Of a stretch of DNA of 64,000 bases, positions 8,265-16,351 are shown piece by piece. Source of the stretch: CAZGHF01 sp043797305 (GTDB lineage: Bacteria > Patescibacteriota > Minisyncoccia > UBA6257 > GWB1-50-10); NCBI GenBank assembly GCA_043797305.1, contig JAZDPW010000024.1, positions 17,930 to 81,929 of the forward strand, in the 5' to 3' direction. Position 1 is the first letter of the stretch. The number at the start of each line of letters is the position of its first letter. A model generated the notes under the pieces. That model made no database searches. It saw only the letters and a program-made list of their open reading frames with translations, and had not been told where the DNA came from. Made by a program: the position numbers and the translations under genes.

Positions 8265-9461
8265 TCAGGAAAACAAACGGATGAACTCCCGAAACTTGGA
8301 TAACCTTTCTCCGGCCGGGGCGCCGATTTTGACGCCGTAGGCGCCGGCTGCTTTTGCAAAATGAATCAGGAAATTGTCTTCTGTCTCCCCCGACCGGTGC
8401 GAGACAATACACTTTAATCCGTTCTCGTGGGCCACCGTCATTGCCGCGCAGGTTTCCGAAACGGTGCCGATTTGATTAGGTTTTATTATTACGCCGCCTA
8501 TCATCTTCCCCGCGGCCGCCGCCTTGATGAGCTCCAGGTCGGTAACCGTAAGGTCGTCGCCTATCACCAGTTTTCCGCCGCCCGAACCCGAAGAAAGTTT
8601 CACAAAACCCGTTCCGTCGTTCTCGTCAAAGGGGTCTTCAATCGAACGAAGAAGCGGTGCCTTCCGGAAATAATCCGAATAAACACCCTCAAGTTCGCTC
8701 GAAGTGAGTTTCTTCCTCTCAAAAACGTAATAACCTCCTTCATAAAAACTCGAGGCAGCGGCATCAAGTCCGAGAGAGAATTCTCCGGCAAGACCGTTTT
8801 TCTCTATTTCCCCGCCCAAGAGTTCAATCGGCTCGAAGTTGTTCTTAAAGTCCAGGGAATAACCGTTTTCATCGCCGAGCTTCAGGTTCGGCAAGCCGTA
8901 CCGCTCTTTCAGGGTTTGCCCCACCGATTCGTAAAGTCCCGAAAGCTTGCGGCAGGTTTCGGCAACTTTCCCCTTCGACTCGGCCACGACCAAAAATTCC
9001 TGGATATCGAGGTTGCTCTCGGCATGAACGCCACCCTCGATGAAATTGGAAAAAATCCGGGGCGGTTCCGATTCGGCACTGCGGGGGAAAAACTCGCTTC
9101 TTAACGTCTGCCAAAGCTCAAGCCCGTTTCCGCCCGCAAGAGCGCGGGCGAAAGCGAGCGACAAGCCAAGCATCAGATTCCCGCCGAGCTTGGCTTTGTT
9201 CGGCGTTCCGTCGAGAACGATAAGAAATCCGTCAAACTCCTTGATATTCCCGAAATCTTTTCCGACAAGCTTTTCCTCTATGTTTTTGAGAGCTTTTTTC
9301 GCTTCATCCGGCGGCAAAACCGCCGCCTCCCGGCTGCCGCGGCTCTTCCCGGAAGGGATTTGGGCGAAAAATTCGCCGCCCCCGGCTTTAATTCCGACTT
9401 CAATCGTCGGCTCTCCCCGAGAATCCGATATTCGTTTTAAAATTACGTCGTCAATTTTCAT
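8265..9461 (-). CDS. eno: Enolase (phosphopyruvate hydratase)
   Basis: 398 residues, shorter than the usual ~430. Converts 2-phosphoglycerate to phosphoenolpyruvate in the cytoplasm. Visible signatures: SRGEPTIEV at the N-terminus, GDENGY (usually GDEGGF), LGLDAAASSFY, SIEDPF, IGDDL, the lysine motif IIKPNQIGT, and SHRSGETED. The sequence is divergent but the catalytic lysine and metal-ligand positions are kept. It begins just after the transporter gene with ATAGGA ahead of the ATG and probably belongs to the 11.9-8.3 kb operon. Glycerate 2-kinase (16-17.7 kb) would supply its substrate. Confidence 0.93.
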   Translation of the reverse strand: MKIDDVILKRISDSRGEPTIEVGIKAGGGEFFAQIPSGKSRGSREAAVLPPDEAKKALKNIEEKLVGKDFGNIKEFDGFLIVLDGTPNKAKLGGNLMLGLSLAFARALAGGNGLELWQTLRSEFFPRSAESEPPRIFSNFIEGGVHAESNLDIQEFLVVAESKGKVAETCRKLSGLYESVGQTLKERYGLPNLKLGDENGYSLDFKNNFEPIELLGGEIEKNGLAGEFSLGLDAAASSFYEGGYYVFERKKLTSSELEGVYSDYFRKAPLLRSIEDPFDENDGTGFVKLSSGSGGGKLVIGDDLTVTDLELIKAAAAGKMIGGVIIKPNQIGTVSETCAAMTVAHENGLKCIVSHRSGETEDNFLIHFAKAAGAYGVKIGAPAGERLSKFREFIRLFS

Positions 9462-9463
9462 TC

Positions 9464-10864
9464 CTATGTTATTTTATCGGCAATAATCCTGACTGCAAAG
9501 TAAATGTAGAAAACGGCCGCAAAAATCATGACGACATTCACGAGCAAATTCGGCCTTAATTCTTTCGGCAAACGCCGATTGTTCAAAAAGATAATGAGAG
9601 GGGTGTAAATCGCCATTACGAATCCACCCAGAACGGCGCTTATGGTTAAGAGAACCAGGGGCTGCTCCAGAGGAATTAAGAGAGCGTTCAAGACGACGAT
9701 TCCGACAATAAGACCGTAATAAAGCTGACTCAAAGAAAGTTTTTTAAACCAGGAAAAATATTTTTCGAAAGGACCGGTGCGAGAATTAACGAATAAAATG
9801 TCGCTTACGATTCGGGTGAAGGCGTCTATTACGGTCCACATTACTGAAAAAAGCATCAGGAAAGCCATTACCAGAAAGACGTTGAATCCTATTTTCCCCC
9901 AGTGCTCGCCGAAAATATGCGCCTGGACGACGGCTACGTTAAGACCCTCGGGCACGAGACCGAGCGGCGTAAGAACGACATAAGCGTTGATGCTAAGAAG
10001 AAGAAGCGTAATCAAACCCAAAAACCAGAAAATAACACCCTGGTCAATGAGCACGTAGCGCATCCAGGCACGCCAGCGTTTGATATTTTCTCGGCTCGGA
10101 TTAAAAGCGTAACCGGTAGCCGCAACCGCTTCCGGCCTCGCCGTAATCGGATTGATTATCCGCCCGACATAATGACCCATGCCGGCTTGCTTGTCCCGAT
10201 ACCAAAGCGAAGTGCAAAGATTTAAGAGACCGCCGGCGCCGGCAAAAACAATGGCACCCAAGAAAACACCCAAATCAATGCCTTCCGGAATCCAGCCGAA
10301 GTTCAGGGCTCCCTTCAGGCCGGCAAGAAGAGAGCTTCCATCAAGCGTGAAAAAACTTATTGCAAGCAACAAAACAAAAAAAGCGGGTACGGTGATTTTG
10401 AGTGTTTTTTCCAAAACAACGTAAGCAATCCGGCCGGCAAAAGTCAGAACCAAAACCAAGCCGAGAGTTGCCCAAGCCCAATGAAGATAGCTGCCGAAAC
10501 CGAAAAGTTCGCGAAGAGTCGTGCCCATGGCCGCCGCCCAGCCGGGCCAGATGTAGAGAAGAATTGCCGAAACCAGCCAGAAAGGAACGAGCCACTTCCA
10601 AGATCGGGCGGAAGTGGTGAAAAAACTTTCGCCGGTCGCCAAAGCGTGGCGAGCCACTTCATAGTTTATGAAAAACTGGAGAGTGATGCCCAAAACCGCG
10701 GCCCACAAAAGACCAAGACCGTATTTGGTGACAAGATGCGGCCACATGATAAGTTCGCCCGTGCCGATGGCAAGACCCATAACGACAATGCCGACGCCAA
10801 TAGACCTGCTCCAATGAGGCGCCGGCGGCAAGTCTCTGATTTGCAGGGGCGTATATTCGCTCAT
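9464..10864 (-). CDS. Nramp-related metal-ion transporter, divergent
   Basis: 466 residues with eleven or twelve membrane helices. Overall pattern and the first-helix motif (GLAIGTGELIMWPHL) match the Nramp fold, but the canonical metal-binding DPGN in helix 1 is replaced by GTGE. Such proteins form an outlying group whose substrate is uncertain; divalent cations such as Mg or Mn are possible. The start overlaps the stop of the dehydrogenase gene by four bases (ATGA). Confidence 0.75.
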   Translation of the reverse strand: MSEYTPLQIRDLPPAPHWSRSIGVGIVVMGLAIGTGELIMWPHLVTKYGLGLLWAAVLGITLQFFINYEVARHALATGESFFTTSARSWKWLVPFWLVSAILLYIWPGWAAAMGTTLRELFGFGSYLHWAWATLGLVLVLTFAGRIAYVVLEKTLKITVPAFFVLLLAISFFTLDGSSLLAGLKGALNFGWIPEGIDLGVFLGAIVFAGAGGLLNLCTSLWYRDKQAGMGHYVGRIINPITARPEAVAATGYAFNPSRENIKRWRAWMRYVLIDQGVIFWFLGLITLLLLSINAYVVLTPLGLVPEGLNVAVVQAHIFGEHWGKIGFNVFLVMAFLMLFSVMWTVIDAFTRIVSDILFVNSRTGPFEKYFSWFKKLSLSQLYYGLIVGIVVLNALLIPLEQPLVLLTISAVLGGFVMAIYTPLIIFLNNRRLPKELRPNLLVNVVMIFAAVFYIYFAVRIIADKIT

Positions 10865-11856
10865 TTCACCAGATTCACCGGCTTACCCGCTAAAAATCCT
10901 TCGATGTTCTCGAGTGTCTTTGCGAGAATCCTTTCCACTGCTTCCTGGGAATTGAAGGCGGTATGCGGCGTTATCAAGACATTGGGCATCCGCATCAAGA
11001 CATGGTCCTCGAGCATCACTTTCATTTCTTCGGAGTCGCGTTTTTCTCTCGCAAAAACCATTTCCTCTTTGACTTCCACTTCTTCTTCAAGAACATCCAA
11101 TCCTGCCCCAGCCAAAATCCCCTCCTGGAGAGCCAAAACCAGAGCTTCCGTTTCCACGATGCCGCCCCGGGCGGTATTTACCAGATACGCTCCCTTTTTA
11201 ATGAGGCGGACGTTGTCTTTGTTGATGAGGTGATGGGTTTCTTTCGTATAGGGGCAGTGAATGGTGATGACGTCGCTTGAAGATAAGAGTTTTTCAAGCG
11301 GGATATATTCGTAACCCTGCTCTTTGGCGAATTTCTCGTCCGGATAGACATCGGTCGCAACCACTTTCATTCCGAAACCTTTGGCGATTTTTATCGCCTC
11401 CTTGCCGATGCGGCCGGTGCCGACAACACCGAGCGTTTTCCCCTTCAAGTCCGTCCCCCTCAAACCCTCAAACTGAAAAGAGCCCGTTTCTTTTATCCGG
11501 TCCACGGCGGCGTAAATTTTCCGGGTGAGATTCAAAATGAGGCCGAAAGCGAATTCGGCAACGGTATTATCGCCGTAGCCGGGCACGTAAGCGACCGGAA
11601 TGTTGCGCTTTTTGCAGGCCTCGAGGTCGATGTGGTCAAAACCGGTGGAACGGGTGGTAAGAAACTTCAGATTCGGAAAATGCCCCAGAACTTTGTCCGT
11701 CACCCGCGAGCTACCGAAAACGGAAATAATTTCAAACGAGTTATCCTCGGGAAGATTGTCTTCGTTCAGCGTTTCCTTACTCAAATAAACGTCGCCGAGG
11801 CGCTTCTTGATTACTTCTTCCTCCCATCCTTCAATTTCAAAAAAAGCAATCTTCAT
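10861..11856 (-). CDS. D-2-hydroxyacid dehydrogenase, NAD-dependent (D-lactate dehydrogenase-like)
   Basis: 331 residues. Reduces a 2-oxoacid, likely pyruvate, with NADH. The nucleotide site GVVGTGRIG lies near residue 150; the catalytic set is arginine in NTARGG, glutamate in DVLEEE and histidine in TPHTAF. The short loop before TPHTAF is rich in acidic residues and similar to that of fermentative D-lactate dehydrogenases. It is first in an operon with the Nramp-like gene and enolase. A TATAAT ends eight bases before the ATG, so the message is probably leaderless. Phosphoglycerate dehydrogenase or glyoxylate reductase are less likely alternatives. Confidence 0.85.
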   Translation of the reverse strand: MKIAFFEIEGWEEEVIKKRLGDVYLSKETLNEDNLPEDNSFEIISVFGSSRVTDKVLGHFPNLKFLTTRSTGFDHIDLEACKKRNIPVAYVPGYGDNTVAEFAFGLILNLTRKIYAAVDRIKETGSFQFEGLRGTDLKGKTLGVVGTGRIGKEAIKIAKGFGMKVVATDVYPDEKFAKEQGYEYIPLEKLLSSSDVITIHCPYTKETHHLINKDNVRLIKKGAYLVNTARGGIVETEALVLALQEGILAGAGLDVLEEEVEVKEEMVFAREKRDSEEMKVMLEDHVLMRMPNVLITPHTAFNSQEAVERILAKTLENIEGFLAGKPVNLVK

Positions 11857-11864
11857 ATGTATCT

Positions 11865-11870
11865 ATTATA
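11865..11870 (-). promoter_or_regulatory. -10 box of the dehydrogenase-transporter-enolase operon
   Basis: TATAAT on the minus strand, eight bases before the ATG at 11856, with no ribosome-binding site between them. No convincing -35 element. Confidence 0.5.
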
Positions 11871-11972
11871 CAACTTATCTAAAAATCTTTCGGAAGAATA
11901 TCCTCACCTTAAATATAAAGCTTTGCCACAACGTGCGACCAAGGTAGAAGTATTTTTTGAGATACCAGAGGT

Positions 11973-13721
11973 TCATAAAAATTCCGCTTTATAGCACGCA
12001 TCGCAATAAATAATTTCCGGTTTCTCGGGCGCAAATGTAGTTTCGAACTCGTTCGTGCACCGTCCATTATGACCGTGCCCAACACTCTCACACATACAAG
12101 CTCTATGCCAAAGACGAAAACCGTTCCGCCAGGAAAACCGTTCGGCAAGCCGGCAATTCGGGCAGAGCCGCGGCAGAGTAATATTCATATCGCGGTAGAA
12201 CGCCAACTCTTCCGCGGTAATGCGGAATGCGGTTACACACTGGTCGGCGCAGGTGCCTTTATGGGCGCAACCAATAGTCTCTTTCGTAATGGAATCACCA
12301 ACATCCCGAATGTGATCGGGTAATTCCTCCGGTACCAACGTTATCTCATATGACCGCCGTTCCGGTTCACGCCATTGCCATCCTTCGGCAAGCGTTTCCG
12401 CTTTCGTTTTCGGGTACCACGGGAATGCGAAGGTTTCATTATAGGCATATGCAGAAAGCTCGATCGGGAAAAATTCGCCGTATTTGTAGATACGTCCCTT
12501 CTTATCGCGATACGGCACCTCATCCATTTGCCGCCGGATGCGCCCGATAAGCTGTTCGTATTTTTCTTTCGTATACTGTTTGTTCAAGATGCAGTGTTTC
12601 TTGTTCCGCATGCTGATACACCCGAACATATCCGACGAACCGACTACCCAATCGCAATACCATACGTCGTGGCTCCGGCCGCCCCCCGCTGAAAAGAATA
12701 TTCGTTGATTGTTGCCGGTGATAGCCATGGTTTCGTACATCAATTCCGAAGTGTCCCCGCCCCCACTCACATCGTAGCTGTCCTTCAAATTTAATCCCCC
12801 GAAAAACAGGTATTTGCAGTTTTCCACGCCATCAAGCGCTGAAAAGCAGGTCTTGCAATTTTTCGCGTCGCGAATGATGTCACCGGTTACGTTTTGGCTA
12901 TTCAGCACGTGAGCGGGGCGGTGCGGGGTTGCAAGATACAACTCCCGGAATTTTTTCTTGGCTTCCTGTAATTTTTTATAACTCCCCAAATCCCACGCCG
13001 TGAGGCGGGTTCGATATTCTTCTTTTGAGAATTGCTTGTTGAAAAGGCAATACTTTTTCTTGCGGAGATTCACGCACCCGAAGCAGTCCGAGCAACCAAC
13101 GCAGTTATAAAGAAACGAAGAATCAAGACATTCATCGGAGAAATACCCGTACCGAACCCGATACATCCGGTTCGAGTGGAGAACTTCGTAGACGGAGTCA
13201 GAATTGTCGGCTACATAACAATCGAAGGCGTTCCGAGAAAGGAGGAGGGCGTAGCAATTCTGCGCATCTTCTGAAAAATAAGACCAAAATACATTGAAGC
13301 AATTTTTCAAGTTTACCGAAGCGTGGGAGAAATCGCTGTTAATAATATTCGTTGCTCCTGTTAGGGCCGGACGCGGCACCGCCTCCATAAGACGCCGATA
13401 TTGCTCAAAGAACGGTTTCTTGAAATCATAATCCCGGCCGTAATCCATGGGATCCCATTTATCGGATATGTAGCACTCGCGACAGTACACCGTAAAAGGT
13501 CCACCGGGGGCGTGAATTGTGATAATCGGCTTGCCACACAGGTCACACTTACGGCGATACAAAGAAATATATTCCCGCCACGCCATCCGGCGCATGTTCC
13601 GGCACTCCGGGCAAAACGTCGGCGGCGGGACATCAACTTTCCTGTAGAAATCAAAATCTTGAGCGTCAATGTTAAATGATGCTTTGCAATTTTGACAAAC
13701 TTTTGTTTCAGAAGCAGACAT
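11973..13721 (-). CDS. Large cysteine-rich zinc-ribbon protein typical of CPR genomes
   Basis: 582 residues. Opens with a zinc ribbon (VCQNCKASF, then FCPEC about 25 residues on), then CDLCGKP with CREC, a long middle part with repeated short blocks of the type NC-x-x-CF-x-C-x-x-LR-x-KKYC-x-x-NKQ (two clear copies, near 220 and 400), and a second pair of ribbons at the end (CVTAFRIT with LCPNCR, and CTNEF with YCDACY). No enzyme motif is recognised. Proteins of this design recur in Patescibacteria and are often mis-named in databases. It could bind zinc or nucleic acid. The ATG at 13721 follows the truncated N-terminal copy at 13727-13825. Confidence 0.7.
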   Translation of the reverse strand: MSASETKVCQNCKASFNIDAQDFDFYRKVDVPPPTFCPECRNMRRMAWREYISLYRRKCDLCGKPIITIHAPGGPFTVYCRECYISDKWDPMDYGRDYDFKKPFFEQYRRLMEAVPRPALTGATNIINSDFSHASVNLKNCFNVFWSYFSEDAQNCYALLLSRNAFDCYVADNSDSVYEVLHSNRMYRVRYGYFSDECLDSSFLYNCVGCSDCFGCVNLRKKKYCLFNKQFSKEEYRTRLTAWDLGSYKKLQEAKKKFRELYLATPHRPAHVLNSQNVTGDIIRDAKNCKTCFSALDGVENCKYLFFGGLNLKDSYDVSGGGDTSELMYETMAITGNNQRIFFSAGGGRSHDVWYCDWVVGSSDMFGCISMRNKKHCILNKQYTKEKYEQLIGRIRRQMDEVPYRDKKGRIYKYGEFFPIELSAYAYNETFAFPWYPKTKAETLAEGWQWREPERRSYEITLVPEELPDHIRDVGDSITKETIGCAHKGTCADQCVTAFRITAEELAFYRDMNITLPRLCPNCRLAERFSWRNGFRLWHRACMCESVGHGHNGRCTNEFETTFAPEKPEIIYCDACYKAEFL

Positions 13722-13726
13722 AATTC

Positions 13727-13825
13727 TTATGTAAAACAAGCGAAATCCTGAGCGAAGGCGAAGGGCTCCAGCTCAATCGTGAACGATTTTTTACAATTCT
13801 GACACCGTTTATTCTCCGAAATCAT
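13727..13825 (-). pseudogene. Truncated N-terminal duplicate of the cysteine-rich gene
   Basis: A 32-residue ORF starting MISENKRCQNCKKSFTIEL, which matches the first zinc-ribbon half of the downstream protein (KVCQNCKASFNID) and then runs into a GC-rich repeat (PFAFAQDFACFT) and stops. It has its own TATAAT (13834-13839) eight bases before the ATG. It looks like the original gene start, cut off by a repeat, with translation now restarting at 13721. Confidence 0.5.
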
Positions 13826-13833
13826 CAACTAAA

Positions 13834-13839
13834 ATTATA
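13834..13839 (-). promoter_or_regulatory. -10 box for the cysteine-rich gene
   Basis: TATAAT preceded by TGG (extended -10) on the minus strand, eight bases before the ATG at 13825. Confidence 0.5.
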
Positions 13840-13873
13840 CCACCGTGTTCACCAAACCCATTAAGACCTGTTT

Positions 13874-13898
13874 ACGATAAATACTCGCCATTTATCGT
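13874..13898. promoter_or_regulatory. Inverted repeat, operator-like
   Basis: Nine-base arms acgataaat / atttatcgt around a seven-base centre, about 35 bases upstream of the -10 box at 13834. May be a regulator binding site; nothing else supports this. Confidence 0.35.
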
Positions 13899-13912
13899 GT
13901 TAAATCAAGAAG

Positions 13913-13944
13913 ACGGGGTGTTATGACATGTCATAACACCCCGT
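13913..13944. repeat. 32-bp perfect palindrome downstream of ppsA
   Basis: Self-complementary without a spacer; arm acggggtgttatgaca. It lies about 30 bases after the ppsA stop. Member of a set of four long perfect palindromes in this window (also 20068, 32321 and 63202). It may end the ppsA transcript, though no T-run follows on the minus strand. Confidence 0.75.
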
Positions 13945-13974
13945 GAAGCCTTGTTTTTTTCCGCTTACTTTGCC

Positions 13975-16347
13975 CTACTCTACTTTTTTGATGGCGACAA
14001 TTGTCCTGATAACCGTATCGGGGTTCAGGGAAATGCTTTCGATTTTTTCCTTGACCAGGAATTTGGCGAACTCCGGAAAATCGCTGGGCGCCTGGCCGCA
14101 GATGCCGATGTACTTTTTCCGCTTGCGGCACTTTTCGATAACTTTGCTTACCATTTCTTTCACCGCCGGGGAATTCTCGTTCCCGATGCGGGCGACGATT
14201 CCCGAATCCCGGTCGAGGCCTAAGACGAGCTGGGTTAAATCATTCGAACCGATGGACATACCGTCGCAAACATCCAAAAATTCGTCGGCAAGAGACACGT
14301 TCGAGGGAATTTCGCACATTATATAAACCTTCAGGCCGTCTTTGCCCCGCCGCAGGCCGTTTTTCGCCATCACCGCCAAGACTTTTTTGGCTTCTTCCGG
14401 CGTCCGACAGAAAGGAATCATGGCGACGGCGTTTTTCAAACCGAACTTCTCGCGCACCCGCCGCAACGCCTTGCATTCCAAGCCGAAGGCTTCTTCGAAT
14501 TTCGGGTCATAATAGCGCGAAGCGCCCCGCCAGCCGAGCATCGGATTTTCCTCGGCGGGCTCGTAAAGTTCGCCGCCGATGAGTTTTCTGTATTCGTTCG
14601 TCTTGAAATCCGAAAAGCGGATTATCGCCTCCTCCGGGTAAAAGGCGGCGGCAATTTTGGCGACGCCTTCAGAGAGCTCGTCGACGTAAAACTGGGTTTT
14701 GTTCCGATAACCCGGCGTCAGGGAATCTATTTTGGCAATCAGCTTTTTATCTTTAATTTTCTTGTAGTCAATGAGCGCGTTCGGGTGAATTCTGATGTGC
14801 GATGCAATGATAAATTCCAGCCGGCCCAGACCCACTCCCTTGACCGGCAAGTAATGATTTTTGAAAGCTTCGTCCGGCGAGCCGATGTTTACCATCACCT
14901 TGGTTCTCGTCTTCGGAATTTTGTCCAGGTGGTGCTCCAAAACCTCAAATGGGACTTTGCCGGAGTAAACCAACCCCTCGCCGCTCGAGACGCAGTCGAC
15001 GGTGATGACCGCTCCGGTCTTGAGCTTCCTTGTCGCGTTTTCCGTCCCGACCACGCAGGGAATGCCGAGCTCGCGCGAGACGATTGCCGCATGCGATGTC
15101 CTCCCACCCTTGTCGGTCACGATGGCCGAGGCAATTTTCATAATCGGCTCCCAGTCCGGGTCGGTAATGTCGGTTACGAGCACCTCGTCCTTTTTGAATT
15201 TTCCGATGTCTTTGACGTCTTTTATGATTTTTGTCCGGCCGGATGCGATTTTCGTGCCGACGGCAACGCCGGAGACAAGAACTTTCCCCTTTCCCTTAAG
15301 ATGATATTCGAGATAAAGCTTCTTTTTGCCCAGGGAGTGGACCGTCTCCGGTCTCGCTTGAAGAATGAAAAGTTCTTTCGTCTTGCCGTCCTTCGCCCAC
15401 TCGATGTCCATCGGCTGGTAATGTCTGTAAACGCGGGAGAAATATTTTTCTATAATCATGCTCCACTCGGCGAGTTTGATAATTTCCGCTTCGTTCAAGG
15501 AAAAGGAGTTCCTGTCGCGGGCGGAAACTTCCGCCAGCTTCGTGCCCGTCTTTCCGTAAACGAGTTTTATGTTTTTGGGGCCCAGGTTTTTCGCAATAAC
15601 CGGATGAAAACCCTCCTCAAGCGTCGGTTTGAAAACGATAAATTCGTCCGGCGTCACTTTCCCCTGGACAACCATCTCACCCAAACCGTAGGAAGAGTTT
15701 ATGATAATAACCTTGTCGAAACCGGTTTCGGTGTCGATTGTAAAAATAACGCCCGATGAAGCGATGTCCGAACGAATCATTCTCTGAACGCCGACCGAAA
15801 GCGCTACGTCAAAGTGGGAAAATCCCTTATCGGCCCGGTAAGAAATCGCCCGGTCGGTGAAAAGCGAAGCGATGCATTTCCTTACGGCTATTGCGAGTTC
15901 CTCTTCGCCTCGAACGTTCAAATACGTTTCTTGCTGGCCGGCGAAAGAAGCGCCGGGCAAATCCTCCGCCGTTGCGGAAGAGCGGACCGCCACATCAACT
16001 CCCTTGCTGTACTTTTTTTCCATCCGGCGGTAAGCCAGATTGATTTCCTTGGTTATTTCCTTCGGCAAAACAAGCGACAAAATAAGCGTCCGAATCATCC
16101 GGCCGCGCTTTTTCAAATCGTTGACGTTTTTGAGGTTTAAACCCTTTAGAATCTCCTTAATTTTGAGGTCGGCTCCGTTTTCCTTGAGGAAAAAACGGTA
16201 AGCGGCGGCGGTAAGAGCAAAACCGTTGGGAATTTTCACCCCGAGTTTTGTAAGGTGGGAATACATCTCGCCTAGGGCGGCGTTTTTGCCGCCGACTTTC
16301 GGCACGTCTTTCATTCCAATTTTCGAAAACGGGAGGATAAATTTCAT
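13975..16347 (-). CDS. ppsA: Phosphoenolpyruvate synthase
   Basis: 790 residues, full length. Interconverts pyruvate + ATP and PEP + AMP + phosphate. Three parts are visible: the N-terminal ATP-grasp-like nucleotide domain (KVGGKNAALGEM, VAVRSSATAEDLPGASFAGQ), the swivelling phosphohistidine domain (GGRTSHAAIVSRELGIP, catalytic His419), and the C-terminal PEP/pyruvate barrel (GSNDLTQLVLGLDRDS, CGQAPSD). The start is four bases after the glycerate 2-kinase stop, so the two genes form an operon. With enolase nearby this gives a route between glycerate and pyruvate. Confidence 0.95.
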   Translation of the reverse strand: MKFILPFSKIGMKDVPKVGGKNAALGEMYSHLTKLGVKIPNGFALTAAAYRFFLKENGADLKIKEILKGLNLKNVNDLKKRGRMIRTLILSLVLPKEITKEINLAYRRMEKKYSKGVDVAVRSSATAEDLPGASFAGQQETYLNVRGEEELAIAVRKCIASLFTDRAISYRADKGFSHFDVALSVGVQRMIRSDIASSGVIFTIDTETGFDKVIIINSSYGLGEMVVQGKVTPDEFIVFKPTLEEGFHPVIAKNLGPKNIKLVYGKTGTKLAEVSARDRNSFSLNEAEIIKLAEWSMIIEKYFSRVYRHYQPMDIEWAKDGKTKELFILQARPETVHSLGKKKLYLEYHLKGKGKVLVSGVAVGTKIASGRTKIIKDVKDIGKFKKDEVLVTDITDPDWEPIMKIASAIVTDKGGRTSHAAIVSRELGIPCVVGTENATRKLKTGAVITVDCVSSGEGLVYSGKVPFEVLEHHLDKIPKTRTKVMVNIGSPDEAFKNHYLPVKGVGLGRLEFIIASHIRIHPNALIDYKKIKDKKLIAKIDSLTPGYRNKTQFYVDELSEGVAKIAAAFYPEEAIIRFSDFKTNEYRKLIGGELYEPAEENPMLGWRGASRYYDPKFEEAFGLECKALRRVREKFGLKNAVAMIPFCRTPEEAKKVLAVMAKNGLRRGKDGLKVYIMCEIPSNVSLADEFLDVCDGMSIGSNDLTQLVLGLDRDSGIVARIGNENSPAVKEMVSKVIEKCRKRKKYIGICGQAPSDFPEFAKFLVKEKIESISLNPDTVIRTIVAIKKVE

Positions 16348-16351
16348 GATT

